Shown here piece after piece: positions 33,654 to 46,900 of a stretch of DNA of 64,000 nt. The notes below the pieces were generated by a model that did no database searches, was not told where the DNA came from, and was given only the letters and a program-made list of their open reading frames with translations. The translations under genes were made by a program, and so were the position numbers. The DNA is from Arcuatula senhousia. Lineage: Eukaryota; Mollusca; Bivalvia; Mytilida; Mytilidae. The stretch is from contig OZ020307.1 in the NCBI GenBank assembly GCA_963971305.1, positions 54,929,702 through 54,993,701 of the forward strand, read 5' to 3'. How positions within the stretch are numbered: the first letter of the stretch is position 1; every line of letters begins with the position of its first letter.

Positions 33654-35027
33654 TGTCGTTGTCGTCGTCGTCTGTTAACTTTAGTGTATACACGATAACT
33701 TTAGTTCTAGTTATCCAAATGCAATGAAATTTGACAATGATATTTCTTACCATAAAAGGATGGATGGGATTGATTTTGGGAGTCCCCCCTTTTTTCGTTT
33801 AAAAATTAAGGGCCAAAAAGGGCCAAAATTGTAACTTTTTTGTTTGTTCTTACAATAACTTTTTCAAAATCTTCTCCTCTGAAACTACTGAACAGAATTC
33901 AATGAAACTTGGTATGATTGATCATTAGGGTGTCCTGCACTATAGTAATGTTTCAATTTCTGATTCGTCAAAAAACATGGCCGCCGTGGCTAAAAATAGA
34001 CCAGGGGGGTCAGACTACTGTTTTTGGCTTGTAATTCAAAAAGTATAAGGGATAGATGAATTCTGATGCCACCCTACTGCTTCAGGATCAAAAGTTCTAC
34101 AAAAGTCTCCATTTGGTCGAAGTTGTCAGAAGACCCCTTATAGGGGTTACGGCCCCTTAAAGGTGAAAAATAGCATTTTTTCATGTTTTTGCCCTAAAGT
34201 ATGAAAATTATTGCAGATAGCAAAAAGCTGTTGCTTGCTTAATTGTTCAGCTCATTTTGCTCTACAAAAAACTCAATACGGTCGAAGTTGTCAGATGACC
34301 CCTTATAGGGGCTACAGCCCCTAAAATGTTTTTTCATGTTTTTGGCCTATGAAATGAAAACTATAGCAGGTAGAGAAAAGCTGATGCTTGCTTAAATGTT
34401 CAGCTCATTTACACAATTAAGAATTAATTTTTGCGACCCCCCCCCCCCCCTTTTTCCCCTATTACATAATTAGGGGCCAAATGGGGCCAAAATCGAAACT
34501 TTTTTATTTGTGGTCCGATTTAAAAAAAAATTTTGGCAAGTTTATTCTTGTCAGGTAGTGAATCCAAATTTGAGAATTAATTTTTGTGACCATCCCCTTT
34601 TTCACTTTTGTAATTAGGGGCCAAAAGGGGCCGTAATCAAAACTTTTATTTCTGGTTTGTTTTTGAAATTTTTTTTTGCAAGTTTATTTTTGTCAAGTAG
34701 TGAATCCTAATTTGAGAAATTATTTTTGCAACCCCACCCCTTTTTCACCTGTTACATAATAAGGGGCCAAAAGGGGCCGAAATTGAATTTTTTTTAATTC
34801 TTGTCCGATTTTGACAATTTTTTTGCAAGAGTAGAATACAAAATTGAAAATTTATATTTTTACCCCCTGGGTCGAAAGTCCACCAGAGCAGCATGTGTCA
34901 AAAACCTTTGTCAGTCCACCATGGGCTGCATGTGTCCAGAGCAATAGACTATCCATATTGGGCCTAAAATGTACAGGGTTCAACATGTTGCGGTCGTATC
35001 ATGCTGCGCTCGGCGAAGCTTTTTATT
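33579..35027 (+). mobile_element. Pearl-like element, family B, copy 1
   Basis: Begins with a hairpin at 33579-33607 (ATACGACCGCAAA and TTTGCGGACGTAT), then a GTC microsatellite (about 33620-33672). Tandem core segments with CAATGAAACTTGGTATGATT and GGGGCCAAAAGGGGCC-type words follow. The hairpin arm returns inverted as GCGGTCGTAT at 34990-34999, before a last CATGCTGCGCTCGGCGAAGC hairpin-like tail. The second copy (54543-55487) has the same ends. No protein is encoded; the ORF at 34844-35032 is a chance frame. Confidence 0.8.
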
Positions 35028-35989
35028 ATTAATTCTCTGTCCTCCTCTGTCCTGCTCTCTACTTCTCTGTATATTAACCTACCGGCACTAGGGTGTGCCA
35101 AATATACATGGCTTCACTGATTAATCTCAAACTGTTTATACAATCATCAGGTCAATTATGGCAATAAAGCTTTAATTGACACTATTACCTGTTAAGTTAA
35201 AGTCTACGTAATTGATAAACCCCTAAAACAACTGAAATGTTTAATGACTGAACAATTAAAATGTCTATAAAACTAAAATTTTGTCATGTCTTGAAAAAGC
35301 GGGAGATTACACAAAAAGTCGGGAGAACGGGAGATGGATAAAAAAGTCGAAATCTCCCGGCGGGAGAATCACATGTATGTGAATGGGCGGAGCTACAATG
35401 TGGTCCCATTACTCGTAATGAAGCAAATCAAATTTCTTTCTCCAACTCAAACAAAGCTTCAAGATGGTTAGAAATTACCAATAACACTGTGAATATACAT
35501 GATATACAGTCAAATAAAATTTTGGTTAAAAGTCATAGGTAACTATTAATTTGTTAGAATACCCACATTTACAATATTCTGATCATGAACTTCATTATAA
35601 AGTTCAGGATCAAGGTCAAGGGACTTCAAAAATTGATATTTTCACAAAAGTCTTTTAACTTGCATGTAAATATAGGAAAATTTAAACTGAATTCGTCATT
35701 AGAATACTTTAAGCAATATTAAAGTACCAATTGAAATTTGATGTTTAATGGATTGTATTGTGCCCAGTGTGATTTCGCTTTCAGTGTTGCTCCGTAAAAA
35801 GCAATCGGAACGCATTGTAGCTCTGCCAAATCAAAGATGTCAAAGGAGCTACATTATTGTTGCTATGACTACTGGGGCATGTGAGCTGGTTTGGACTAAA
35901 GAGAACACGATATGAATTGCTTCCTCTTTAAAATCAAACAACTACATGTATTTTCAGCCTTTCTATCTTTCTCTGATGAGAGTTTGATA
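35028..35989. other. Non-coding, no feature seen
   Basis: AT-rich. CGGGAGA words at 35300-35365 hint at an old element end, but no partner was fixed. Confidence 0.35.
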
Positions 35990-36465
35990 CAGTGGACTCC
36001 ACTTAATTGACTAACTCTTATTAGAATAATCCTCTTTATGGAATATGATTTCAAAACACCAAACCCTTTCCTATACCTTTAATGTTAAAATTTCACTTAA
36101 TAGCATTGAAAATCTGAGAAAAAGTATAAAATTCCTGTTAATTGACTTAAAATTTTCAAAAATCACCTTAATACCTTTCAAAATCTTATGTTTTCTTAAC
36201 AAGTTATTTGAAGTGTGTTAGGTAAAAGTTATCAAAACATGTTTTTACAACCTTCTTTTATGCCACATTTGTTTATACAAGCATTAGGATACAATAAAAG
36301 TGTCACCTGGGTGTCCTAATTACTCAACACATTTGATAATTAGACAAATTTATATAAATTCTTTGTATTTTCTGTTTAAAATTTACATTTCACTTTATGG
36401 GATCATTTGGTTAATTGCATAAAAGTCTCTGACAAATTGATTATGCTAATAAGAGGAATCCACTG
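35990..36465. mobile_element. Pogo/Tc1-like nonautonomous element, TA duplications
   Basis: The left end CAGTGGACTCCACTTAATTG (from 35990) and the right end AATAAGAGGAATCCACTG (to 36465) are inverted and imperfect. TA lies on both sides (35988-35989 and 36466-36467). The length is 476 bp and no transposase frame is present. The terminus type is like that of pogo/Tigger elements. Confidence 0.75.
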
Positions 36466-37614
36466 TATATATAAAATTAAATATCGAAAAATAAGTTAAA
36501 CAACGCCTCTTGGATGAATTATATTATTCATGTTAGATCTACAAAAGGCATTTGACACAGTTGACCACCATATATTATGCAGGATTATGTCAAAAGCTTA
36601 AAGCAATGGGTGTTAAATGTACTAAATGGTTTGAATCATATTTATGTGATAGGCAACAAAAAGTTAGTATTAATGGTGCAGAGTCAGATTTAAAATATAT
36701 TACATGTGGAGTACCACAAGGCAGTTTATTGGGTCCATTATTATTTCTATGTTATGTCAATGATATGACTATAAGTATAAGCAAAGACTGCAAAATTTTA
36801 TTATATGCAGATGATAGTACTATTTTATATTCACATAAGGACCCAGAAGTTATATCTAAGAAACTTGGTATGGAACTGCAATCTTGTAGTAAGTGGTTAA
36901 TAGATAATAAACTTTCTCTTCATTTGGGGAAAACAGAAGCAATTCTGTTTGGGTCTTAAAGCAAACTTTCTAAAGTATGTAACTTTAATGTTACTTGTGA
37001 TAATCACATAATTTCGGCTCAAAATTGTGTGAAATATTTGGGTTTAAATATAGATAAATTTTTATCTGGAGAAAAAATAATAGATAATATAATTCAAAAG
37101 GTAAACTCAAGATTAAAGTTCCTCTACAGACAGGCAAAGTGTCTATCAGAAACATCTAGAAAGACACTAGTTACAGCTTTAATACAATGTCATTTTGATT
37201 ATGCCTGTTCTGCATGGTATGCTGGTCTTAATAAGAAATATAAAGATAAATTACAAGTGTTACAAAATAAGTGTGTAAGGTATATAAAAGGTAGTGGATA
37301 TAGATCTACAATAGATGTTAATGTTTTAAAAAGTATTGGATATGTAAATGTAGAAAATCGGGTTAAGCAATTAAGACTTAATCATGTACACAAAATATAT
37401 AACCATAATTGTCCAAGTTATATGTATCAACATTTTACAAAGGTACGGCATGTACATAATCATGCCACAAGAAATAGTGAATATAACTTCTGGGTCCCAC
37501 CAGTCAAGAGCCAACAGAAAGACACATTTTATTATAATGGCATACTTGACTGGAATTCTTTACCAAATACATGTAATATAAAATGTATTAAAAATCTGGA
37601 TAGATTTAAAAATA

Positions 37615-38354
37615 CAGTGAAACCTGTCCAAACCGAACAGCAATGGGACTTTAGGATATGCTCGGTTTCAGCAGGTGTTCGGTTTTGTCAGGGTTAAGTT
37701 ATTACCGGAAATGGACCATAGTTGAATAAAAGATATGAAACTTAAATGAAAGGCTATCATTGAGTTTGAAAATGCAATTCAATTAATATATATTAAAGTA
37801 AAAAGATTCTTTTAGTAACAAAATTGAATTCTTCTTAGTTATTTTTAGTGTAGCTAGTGATTCACTTTTTTTTATTTTTAGCATATATCTTAATATATAT
37901 AATCAATATCTATTTTTTAACAATGAAAATATTTTCTCATTAATTGGATCAGTTATTAACCTATGTTTTGATGATAATCAAACCATTCAAAAAATTTAGG
38001 CTTGTGAAACTTGTTGTTATCAAAACATTCATATAAATGAACCATATCTTAATCATTTTGACAGCTTAGATCACTCTATTTAATTTCTTGTAAAAACATA
38101 CATGTAATTGCTAGTACAAAACCAGAAAGTAAATCCTTGATTATCTATGATAAGTTCGGTACAGACAAGGTATTATAACATGATTTATTAAATATAGGGA
38201 TTAAAAACTAGTTCGGTATTCGGAATAGACAGTGTTCGGTTTTAACAGGTTAAATTACTTTATATTTAATAAAAAAATCTTTGGGACTTGAAAATTTGTT
38301 CGGTTTGATGTGAAATTCGGTTTAGTCAGGATTCGGTTTGGACAGTTTTCACTG
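37615..38354. mobile_element. 740-bp Tc1/pogo-like nonautonomous element in the LINE ORF
   Basis: Left end CAGTGAAACCTGTCCAAACC (from 37615) and right end GGTTTGGACAGTTTTCACTG (to 38354) are inverted. TA flanks both (37613-37614 and 38355-38356). GTTCGGTTTT words recur inside. The LINE reading frame continues on both sides, which fixes the ends. Confidence 0.85.
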
Positions 38355-38595
38355 TAGTGTGAAAGATCATTTGATGGAAAGCTCTGGTGGTTCTTCATCT
38401 CAGTCATTTTTATTTTATTGATAATAAACAAATAAAATAATGTTTTAAGGTATGAATGCTTATTCTTTTAAATTAATATTTACTTTAATATTTAAGGTAT
38501 ATATATTATGTATGTAATATTTGTCAATTTAAGATGTTCACATAATGGGACCCCATTGGAAACAAGCTCTTGAGCTTTTATGGGTTATCCCAGAT

Positions 38596-40167
38596 CAGTG
38601 TTCTCCCCAGAAATTTTGGATAGCATCACAATTTGCGTAAACAATATCAGGTGTTAGAAAGAAAAAAATCATGTCGATCGACGTTTCACTATCAATTTAT
38701 GATTAGTTCTTGACCATGCATCATGTATACGTGTTTTATGATACCCCCCCCCTCTTTCCTCCCCCACCCACCCCATTTGATGTAAGTCTACCTTCAAGCT
38801 ATGGATACTATAGTTCCATATTAAAAAAGAGTTGGAGTATAACTCAATTTTAGCAATTTAACAATTAATGGCTAAAACATCAGTTTGTCTTTTGTTATCT
38901 ATGAACTCTCAGTGAACTGCATCCAGTCACCAAGGATGGAAGAGGAGAAGACAGGCCTGAAAGCCATTTGCCTGGTTTTGAAGCAATAAAATATAATTTA
39001 ATAGCTTTTATTTTTGGCATAAATAAATTACCAAGTACAAATGTTTACATTTCATTCACACTGGTCACTAAGATGCCAATGGTTCTCCTGCCAAAAGGAG
39101 AAAATGTTAGATAAGGTAATGGGAAATCTGAAATCTATTTTTAGACTTCCTGTTTTGACCAAAGGTCAAACAATATATCTAGAAATCAATATTTTGGAAT
39201 AACAAATGTTACAATGGAATTAATCATGTTTCATTGAGGTAAAAAGCATTTTCTTTATTTTGGGTATGGGTTATCTATGACTGTTAATTTAGAATTCAAC
39301 GGCTCATGTTCTAATAACACACCTGAAAAAAAGCACGTGTGCATATGTTTGTTTTTGTTTTGGTTAAATCCTATTGGTCCTGGTTGGTTGTCCAATAGAA
39401 ATAATTCACTTCGCAAAAGGCGTTCACCTGCATGGCTAATCAGTTCAAAGATCGATATTTCCTAATTAATTATACCCCACGCAACGAAGTTGCGAAGGGT
39501 ATAATGTTTTTGACTGGTCCGTCCGTCCGTCCGTCCGTCCGTCCGTCAGTCTGTGATCAAAGTTTGTAATCGCAACTCCTCTTAAACTACTGAACAGAAT
39601 TTAACGAAACTTGGTATGCAAGAAGGACACCATATGTAGTTGTGCATATTACCAGGAATTTTTGATCCGCAAATTTTTGTGGGAGTTATGGCCCTTTTGG
39701 ACTTAAAAATTTGCATAAAATCATGATTACAGTTTGTAATCGCAACTCCTCTTAAACTACTGAACAGAATTTAACAAAACATAGTTTGCAAGAAACATAA
39801 CATATGTTACTACTGTGTACAAAATGGTGTATGTTATAACATATTTTTAATTCGCAAAAAGTTTACGAGCTCCAGGTTAATTTATATAATCAAATAGCAG
39901 AACGCGTGGGGTATGTGAGCGTGCTCACTAAGGTTCTTTCATTGACAAAACCAAGGTCATTGATTTCTTTGTTAATTGGCTTGGGGTTGTAAATGTGTCA
40001 ATTACTCAATGATCACCAATCAATCAGTGGCTTCATAAGGACGTCAACTCAATACCTTTGTATTTTTAACAATTAGAAATAGCGTCTCGGTAAAGACTGA
40101 TAGCATCTCGGCAAATTACGATAGCGTCTCGGTCCCGAGATGCTATAAGGGCCTGGGGAGAACACTG
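38596..40167. mobile_element. hAT-like element with 5-bp duplication CAGAT
   Basis: Terminal repeats CAGTGTTCTCCCCAG (38596-38610) and CTGGGGAGAACACTG (40153-40167) are exact inverted copies. The flanks are CAGAT at 38591-38595 and 40168-40172. Subterminal GATAGC(G/A)TCTCGG words repeat near the right end (40080-40145) and a related GGATAGCATC is near the left. Removing it joins two halves of a LINE 3' UTR. Termini look like hAT, but the duplication is 5 bp instead of the usual 8. A pearl-like element (39471-39943) lies inside it. Confidence 0.8.
39471..39943 (+). mobile_element. Pearl-like element, family A, copy 1
   Basis: The start hairpin TATACCCCACGCAAC-GAA-GTTGCGAAGGGTATA (in two arms, 39471-39505) is followed by a GTCC microsatellite (39519-39546) and two core repeats beginning GTTTGTAATCGCAACTCCTC (about 39562 and 39730). 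GCGTGGGGTAT at 39904-39914 is the inverted start arm, and GTGAGC-GT-GCTCAC at 39915-39928 is a perfect hairpin close to the 3' end. A longer copy in reverse lies at 59639-60576, and comparing the two fixes the ends. Confidence 0.85.
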
Positions 40168-40301
40168 CAGATAAAATGTCAACTTTTTGCATTTGACAAT
40201 TGCATATACATTGTATTTTAACTTGTATCTGTATATTGTGTATTGTGATATATTACATGTTGATATTTTATTGAATAAATTATTATTATTATTATTATTT
40301 T

Positions 40302-40821
40302 TCTAATCATATATATATAAAAGACACATGTTACAAATAAACTAAAACTGTCATTTTCCAACCGGTTTCACAAATAAACTAAAACTGTCATTTTTCAACC
40401 GGTTTCATAAAATTAAATATATACATGTACATGTATAGCAACAAGTGCCTAAAAATGCCCAAATGAAGCATGAGTTATAAAAATTGCCAATCAAGAAAAA
40501 CAACAAAGTGATTTGGAATAATTGTGAAATTCAATCAAAGTATTGGATTAAAAAAAGTTTTTGAGAATTTAAACTGTTTTAACACGTTCCAGATTTTAAA
40601 ACAAAAATACAGGCAAAAAAAAGGAGCATGTACAACAATGTCAACAAGAAAACATGAGAAATACATTTGTAAAAGTCAAAATCATGAAAACACAGAAAAT
40701 AAAAACATTGAAAACATTTCATTAACCATACATGTATACTGTATGTTCAATCTATTTAATTCCAGGTTAGAAATTGAAGATATGTAAGAATAAAGTCCTA
40801 AATCTTAATTGATTCAACAAG
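40302..40821. other. Region upstream of TAF6; short tandem duplication
   Basis: ACAAATAAACTAAAACTGTC followed by ATTTTYCAACCGGTTTCA is present twice in tandem (about 40333 and 40371). A TAF6 promoter or 5' UTR should lie here or upstream. A possible acceptor, TTTAATTCCAG, ends at about 40764, so an upstream non-coding exon is possible but not shown. Confidence 0.45.
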
Positions 40822-40980
40822 ATGGCAGACAAAGATCATAAAGACCATAAGATAAGCGACCATCTAACATCGGAATCAGTAAAGGTTGTTGCTGAGTCTG
40901 TAGGCATCGCAGGATTGCCAGATGATGCAGCTCAATACTTGGCAGCTGATTGTACATACAGGCTAAAACAACTGGTTCAG
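40822..40980 (+). CDS. TAF6: TAF6 exon 1 (residues 1-53)
   Basis: Holds the start codon and helices 1-2 of the histone fold ([20 protein letters not shown]). The donor is GTAATG after CTGGTTCAG, in phase 0. Confidence 0.95.
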
Positions 40981-43900
40981 GTAATGGTCTGATAGTGTGA
41001 CACATTATTTTACACATTTTTTAGATCTAATCATCTTGATTTGAGAAAGGCATATCCCTAAAAGCTTGCCTATTTATAAAATTAATGCAATTTCATGGGA
41101 ACTTGGAAGGGTTAATTTGGGTTGCTGGGACAAGATTATTAAAGAAAATGTGATAGTATTTCCCTCTGTTTTTCTGCACATGTGCAGACTTTTGAAAACC
41201 TCCAAAAAATTTGGATTAGTGACAGAATGATTTTTCTTCAATCATATTTTGACTCTTGTGCAATTTGGCTGACAAACTACACCCTGCATTTAACAGTCCA
41301 GGCAATAGAATTGCAATTCACTTGCCTGAAACCTAGAATTTTGGGGGTTTTTTTTGCTCTATTTATTCAATATAAATATCTTCCAAATTTCACTTGCTCA
41401 GAAAAAATTGTACTGGCCAGGGGCAAGTGCTAATTTTGCAGACTGAATTATAGATAAAAGATTATTCTATAATTAAAATGATAACAGAATGAGAACATGC
41501 ATATATTAAATTCAAAAGTGGTAATCCCATCAGTTAATTGGTCATTAGAATTGTCTTTCATACCTCAATAAAATGTTGCTTGTGTCAGGTGGTTGTTACC
41601 AGGTCATAGTACCTTACTATAGGCTCAACTAAAATTGGATCTTATCTAGGGGTGAAACGATACATCGTGATGCATCGAAATCACGATATTTTGTCCCAGG
41701 ATACTGGTATTAGATCCTCATCAACTTGATGATTCCGATGCGATTCTGAATTTAAGTGTGCCATTCCCCGAAAGTTTATAGTTTTTTGCCTTACAACAAC
41801 AAATTTTGTGACTAAAACCCATTTCTTCATGAAAAGAACTGAGTTAAACATTAAAATGATACTAATCCTGAATATTTACAATAGCTTTCCACTGCTTTAA
41901 TTTGTAGAACATGGCATTTCTAAATTGAATTTAGCCAAGCTCAGTATCGTGATATGGATCGGATCGTATGTCACGAATCGTGATGTGTATTGGATCGTGA
42001 GAAAGTGGTATCATTACACCCCTAATCTTATCTGGATAAATTCTCCCAACTTGAATTTGCATTTGGATATCAATACATAAAGAAATATACACAAATGTAC
42101 ACAAAAAAAAACGAAGCAAAAATGTCCAAAGCATATAAAAAACGTTAAAATGTAATCATAGGGGGTGTCACAACCCCTGCCCCTGGAAGACCGAATACCG
42201 TTTAAAAAAGGACAAAATACCTTTAAAAAGACTGGAATACTGAATACTCTAAAGATCATGGCGTACGCATACCAAAAGCCTAAAAATTCGGAACATAGCG
42301 TACTGCGTACCACGCCTTGGCGTACCGAATACCCTTTAAAAAGCACAGAATACCGCGTACCAAAAGGGTTGTGACACCCTCATTATAAGAATTGAATGTT
42401 TGTACTTTGATTTCGGACAGTTCTATAGGAGTGTAAAACCCTTAACTGGTTGGACATTTCTAACATGAAGCGTGCTAGAAAACAAATTTTCTGTTAGAAA
42501 TTAAGTAATTTTTATTTGACAATTATTTCTGCATGTTTATTTAGCATGTGAAGTTTTCACAAAATACACATGTATATTTCCGAAAAAAATAAAATAATCC
42601 CCATACAAAACATAACTTAACCATGAATATTGTTTTATGTCATCTATTAAAATATTATCTCTGTGCCAAGCACTAGACAGATACATTGTTATTATCATAC
42701 AAATTGTTTATTGTTTTTTTTTTTCAGGAAGCTGTTAAGTTCACAGGTCATGGAAAAAGACAGAAATTGTCAACTTCTGATTTTGATCAAGCTCTAAGAA
42801 TGAGAAATGTTGAGGTAATCATTGAGTAAAATTTAGAAGAAAAAAAAATGAAATATCTAGAATCTTAATCAAATCAATCTAAATGATATATTTTATGTCA
42901 TAAATAAGTCTTATCATTTGCCACATACTAATGCAAATAAAAAATGTTTGGAAGGAAAATTCTGCATCTAAAAGTGAAATGAATTTTAATACACTATTAA
43001 CATAGTATTAACATGATTAGTTTATGGGTTTATCGAAAGCTTACCAAATCAAAATGAAATTAACACTTTGGTGCTATCCATCATCTTGTCTACTACATGT
43101 ATGACCCTGCCAATTGAGCAGTTATAAATTAAAAAGCCACATGACATGTCATGGTTCTTTACTTTGTGATATTTTTAATTTCAGCCTCTGTATGGTTTCC
43201 ACAGTCAAGATTTTATCCCATTCCGCTTCGCCAGTGGTGGTGGTAGAGAATTACACTTCACAGAGGAGAAAGAATTTGAACTTCAGGACATAATTAACAC
43301 AACACTGCCAAAAGTTCCTTTAGATGTTTCACTGAAAGGTATGTTAATGTAATATACATAATTCTTGATTACATGGATTACTGTGAATTCATTTATTTTC
43401 ATGAGTATCAATTTTCTTTGATGCTGAAAAATAATCAGTTTATGGGATTTAAAATTTGTGGATTTAAATTTTGCAGTATGCAAAGCATTGTAAGATTTTC
43501 ATTTTGTGGGGAACCGAATTTCTTGGATCAACACCACCCACGAAAATGAAGAAGATTGATACCCAACAGAAAATGAAGAATCCACAGTAAATTGACCTGC
43601 TTTTTAACTCAAATTGAATTGAAAGTTTGATATCATAAATCCTTATAGAACTTGATTTTTCACGTCCATCAAATATATTTTAGGAAGCATTTAACAAAAA
43701 TACCTCTTTTGTCATTTTCTTAAAATTTGGTTTAAAGTATTATTTAAAAAAAGATTAGTCACTAGCTGTTTAATAAATTTAGCCCTTTGAATTTGTTCAA
43801 ATTTAGTTCAATGAATAATTGGACAGTAGTTGACACTGTTTACAAATCTGAATTTTTTATGTTTAGAGGATAATTATGTTTTTCAGCTCACTGGTTATGC

Positions 43901-46900
43901 ATTGAGGGAGTCCAGCCTACAATTCCTGAAAACCCTCCTCAAGCCAGTAAAGACCAACAAAAGAAAGAAATCTTAGACACGTCTGTGAAGACGGCCATTG
44001 ACAAAGTACCCAAACCACTCGCAGAGAAGCCTAGACATAGACATAAAGCAGTTGACCTTGTCAAGGTCAAAGAGTTGTCTACTCATGAGTTGTCAGTGGT
44101 AAGATTTGTATTACACTTTGTATGGACAATTTTACTTGTTCAACATAGACTTATTTTATTTTGTTTTATAGAGGAAATTTCTTGTATCAGATTTCTTTGG
44201 TGAAAGAATATTCAAAATTTGGTACATTATGTACCATAGTTTTAGCTAAATAGGTGTAGGGGACACAACCAACATAAATTTAGGAACAATTTAAAAATAA
44301 GCAATGAAAACAGCTAGCAGTCTTCAATTTGAACAGTAGTCATCAAAGATACAATGAAATTAAATCAAACCCATTCTTAAATTATCTAAGAAAAACCCTT
44401 TTCTTGAGAACAACTTAGGTAAAGAATGCAGGTACAAACATTAGTTTTGACGCAGATAATAAAGATATTGAGATATTGATATAAGCACAGTGAGAACTCA
44501 CAATCAAAGTCCGGTGTTAGAAATAACATGAATAAGTGCTTGTCTACTTGCCCTTCACATGTAATGATAGGGTAAGGTTGAAATCTATAACCACTTGCCC
44601 AATGGACAAGTAGAATATAATGATTTTTATCTCATCTTTAAGTATGAATAGTAGTGACATGTTTTGTTCATTTAAGGGCAAGTTTAAACTTAAAAAAAAA
44701 TATTTTCAACATTAATGCTTTGTGATTTGATAGTCAGATAAATATCAAAATTTTGTATTAGTACTACACTTAACAGAGACTATTGCTTTGTATTTTAGGA
44801 ACAACAGCTGTATTATAAAGAGATTACTGAAGCTTGTGTGGGGGCTGATGAAGGCAGGCGATCGGTAAGCCAAGAAATAACTTTGTGGTATTGTTGAATG
44901 GTATGGACAGGGAGGTTGCAGATTCAAACTGGACACATTTTGTTTTGCCATGAAGAATTATTGTCAGATTTCAAGTTTTATATTACATGCTCGACTGATT
45001 ACATCTTATTTCATATTTGGTTTGATTTTCAAAATGAAAATCCAAGTCTTAGATGGTGGATGTCGGATGACGGATGGCAAATATTTATTACAATTTTTTG
45101 AAATTTGGTATGCAGCATCAGCATCGGGTCCCTTATTGTGGGATTCAATTTCCAGTCTGTCTGTCAATTAATTCCTGTTTGGATTTTATACACTATTTTA
45201 CTCATGAGTTCTGTTATTTTTAAGCTGCTGAAAGATGGAATAAAAAAGTTGTAAAATGAAAATATTGCAAGAAACATTATAGTTATATACCAAAAACAGT
45301 ATAGTCCTTCTCCTTAAAGCAGATGTATACATGTAAATATTTTTGATGTTTGAAGATTAATCTGAAATATTTGTTAAACCATTAACATTCTTGACCCTTA
45401 TTAGATATGACTCTCTATTTTAGGAAGCTTTACAGAGTTTGTCTGCGGATCCTGGTCTTCATCAGATGCTACCCAGATTTAGTACATTCATATCTGAAGG
45501 GGTAAGATACCATGTCATTAGTATTACACTTGTTTTCAGTTACAGTGTTCCAGCTAGGCTGTTTTCAGAGGGCGGTCCGCCCGCCTGCCCTTGCCTCCGC
45601 CCGATTGCCCTTTTCAGGATGCCTGCCGGTTTTCATCTCCGCCCTGCCCTTTTTGATCGTACATTTGCCTTTTTCAGTCAAACTTACGTAGTTTGTGTAT
45701 TGAAAATGAAGTCATTCGGGATAATTGAGTGACATATTATTTACAACCCCAAGCCAATTAACAAATTAAATAAACATGTGTTCTCTAGTCAATTAATTAA
45801 GGTATCTATTTTGATTAATCAATTACAGGTAAGTTGTCCGATTGCACAGTAAAATTTTCTGCCTCGGTAATGATAATTGTTCACAAATCAGAATCTGAAC
45901 CCATCTGGATATTTTCTATCAAAATAAACATTAAATGTGCGCTTTTATCATGTTTATTGAAAAATAGAAACGATGTTGATGGATTTTTAAAATGCTCCAT
46001 TATATTTGTGTTTACAAATAATGACAGGAAGCGGAGGTTAAAACTAAAACCAAACTCTAAGTCCGGATTGGAACTAAATCTCCGGATTTTACTAGCAAAT
46101 TCAATAAAAATTAAATGGTTTTCTTAATTTTTTCTTGGGCTGACATTCAAGCTTTTAAAGCACTGATTCCTCTACTATGAATGTAATGAAAAGCCTAAAG
46201 TCTTGTTAAAGAAACAAGAGGCTCCCCTTAAACATAAAAATGCTTGTTTGTTTGTTAGAAAGAATATGTGCTGTATTTGATTGTTATAACATGTAGCTAC
46301 ATTTGTATGCCCTTTTGAAAGATGAAGTCAACGCATGAATGTGCCCTTTTTACAATTTCATCCCTGCCCTTTTCAAATCCTGGCTGGAACACTGAGTTAT
46401 ATGATAGTTGTCAAGGAAAAGGCCTTAAGGGGAAGCTGAATTGAAAACCAATTATTTAAACATTGATGGGAAAAAAAACAAAGGGAGCAACAGCAACAAA
46501 ATATGTACCAACAGGGGATCGAAAATCTCAACCTATGATAGCAAAGTAGTGTCAAAGACTAAGCTCTGAAACCAGCAACTGACAGTCCATTAACTACGGT
46601 AACCTATACATAATGTAAGGTCACAAGCAGATTTCTGCTGTTTTTGGAGCTTGGTCAAAGACCAGTTTCAATTTTCAAGGAAGTACCATACCTGAATATA
46701 CGATAAAATAATACCCTGAAAAAAAGTTATTAATTTTAAAATAAAAAAAACATTCCCAATAAATTATTTGCTATGAATAGATTTATAATGGCAGCATTGT
46801 GGTTTGGGAGAAATCATCTAATCTTTTTAATGAACAAGAAGAAAATCTGGGAGGTGGCAGTTTGCAATGCTTACACTATTGAATGTTTTTATGAATACAC

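Larger units (their letters stand above)
36527..40301 (+). pseudogene. CR1/L2-type LINE relic, interrupted by nested elements
   Basis: RT domain: LDLQKAFDTVDHHILC at 36535, a frameshift near 36575, then GVKCTKWFESYLCDRQQKVS, GVPQGSLLGPLLFLCYVNDM and the catalytic YADD at about 36810. The frame stops at 36957 and resumes at 37029 with KYLGLNIDKFLSGEKIIDNI. It runs on through FDYACSAWYAGLNKKYKDKL and YYNGILDWNSLPNTC to 37612, where a 740-bp element cuts the frame. Coding resumes after 38356 for about 21 codons and ends near 38421. The 3' UTR holds GGGACCCCATTGGAAACAAG and is cut again at 38595. It resumes at 40173 and ends with AATAAATTATTATTATT, an (ATT)n tail. The 5' part is truncated. Confidence 0.85.

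Noticed and set aside
33600..33672. GTC microsatellite as an independent locus
   Set aside because: It is an integral part of family B, next to the terminal hairpin, and occurs at the same place in the second copy.
29630..35390. Large element bounded by inverted CGGGAGATT-type ends
   Set aside because: The two ends share only short words with many gaps, and no target duplication is visible.
45439..45732. ORF overlapping TAF6 exon 6 and running into the intron
   Set aside because: It reads through the GTAAGA donor into a hAT-like element; not a separate gene.
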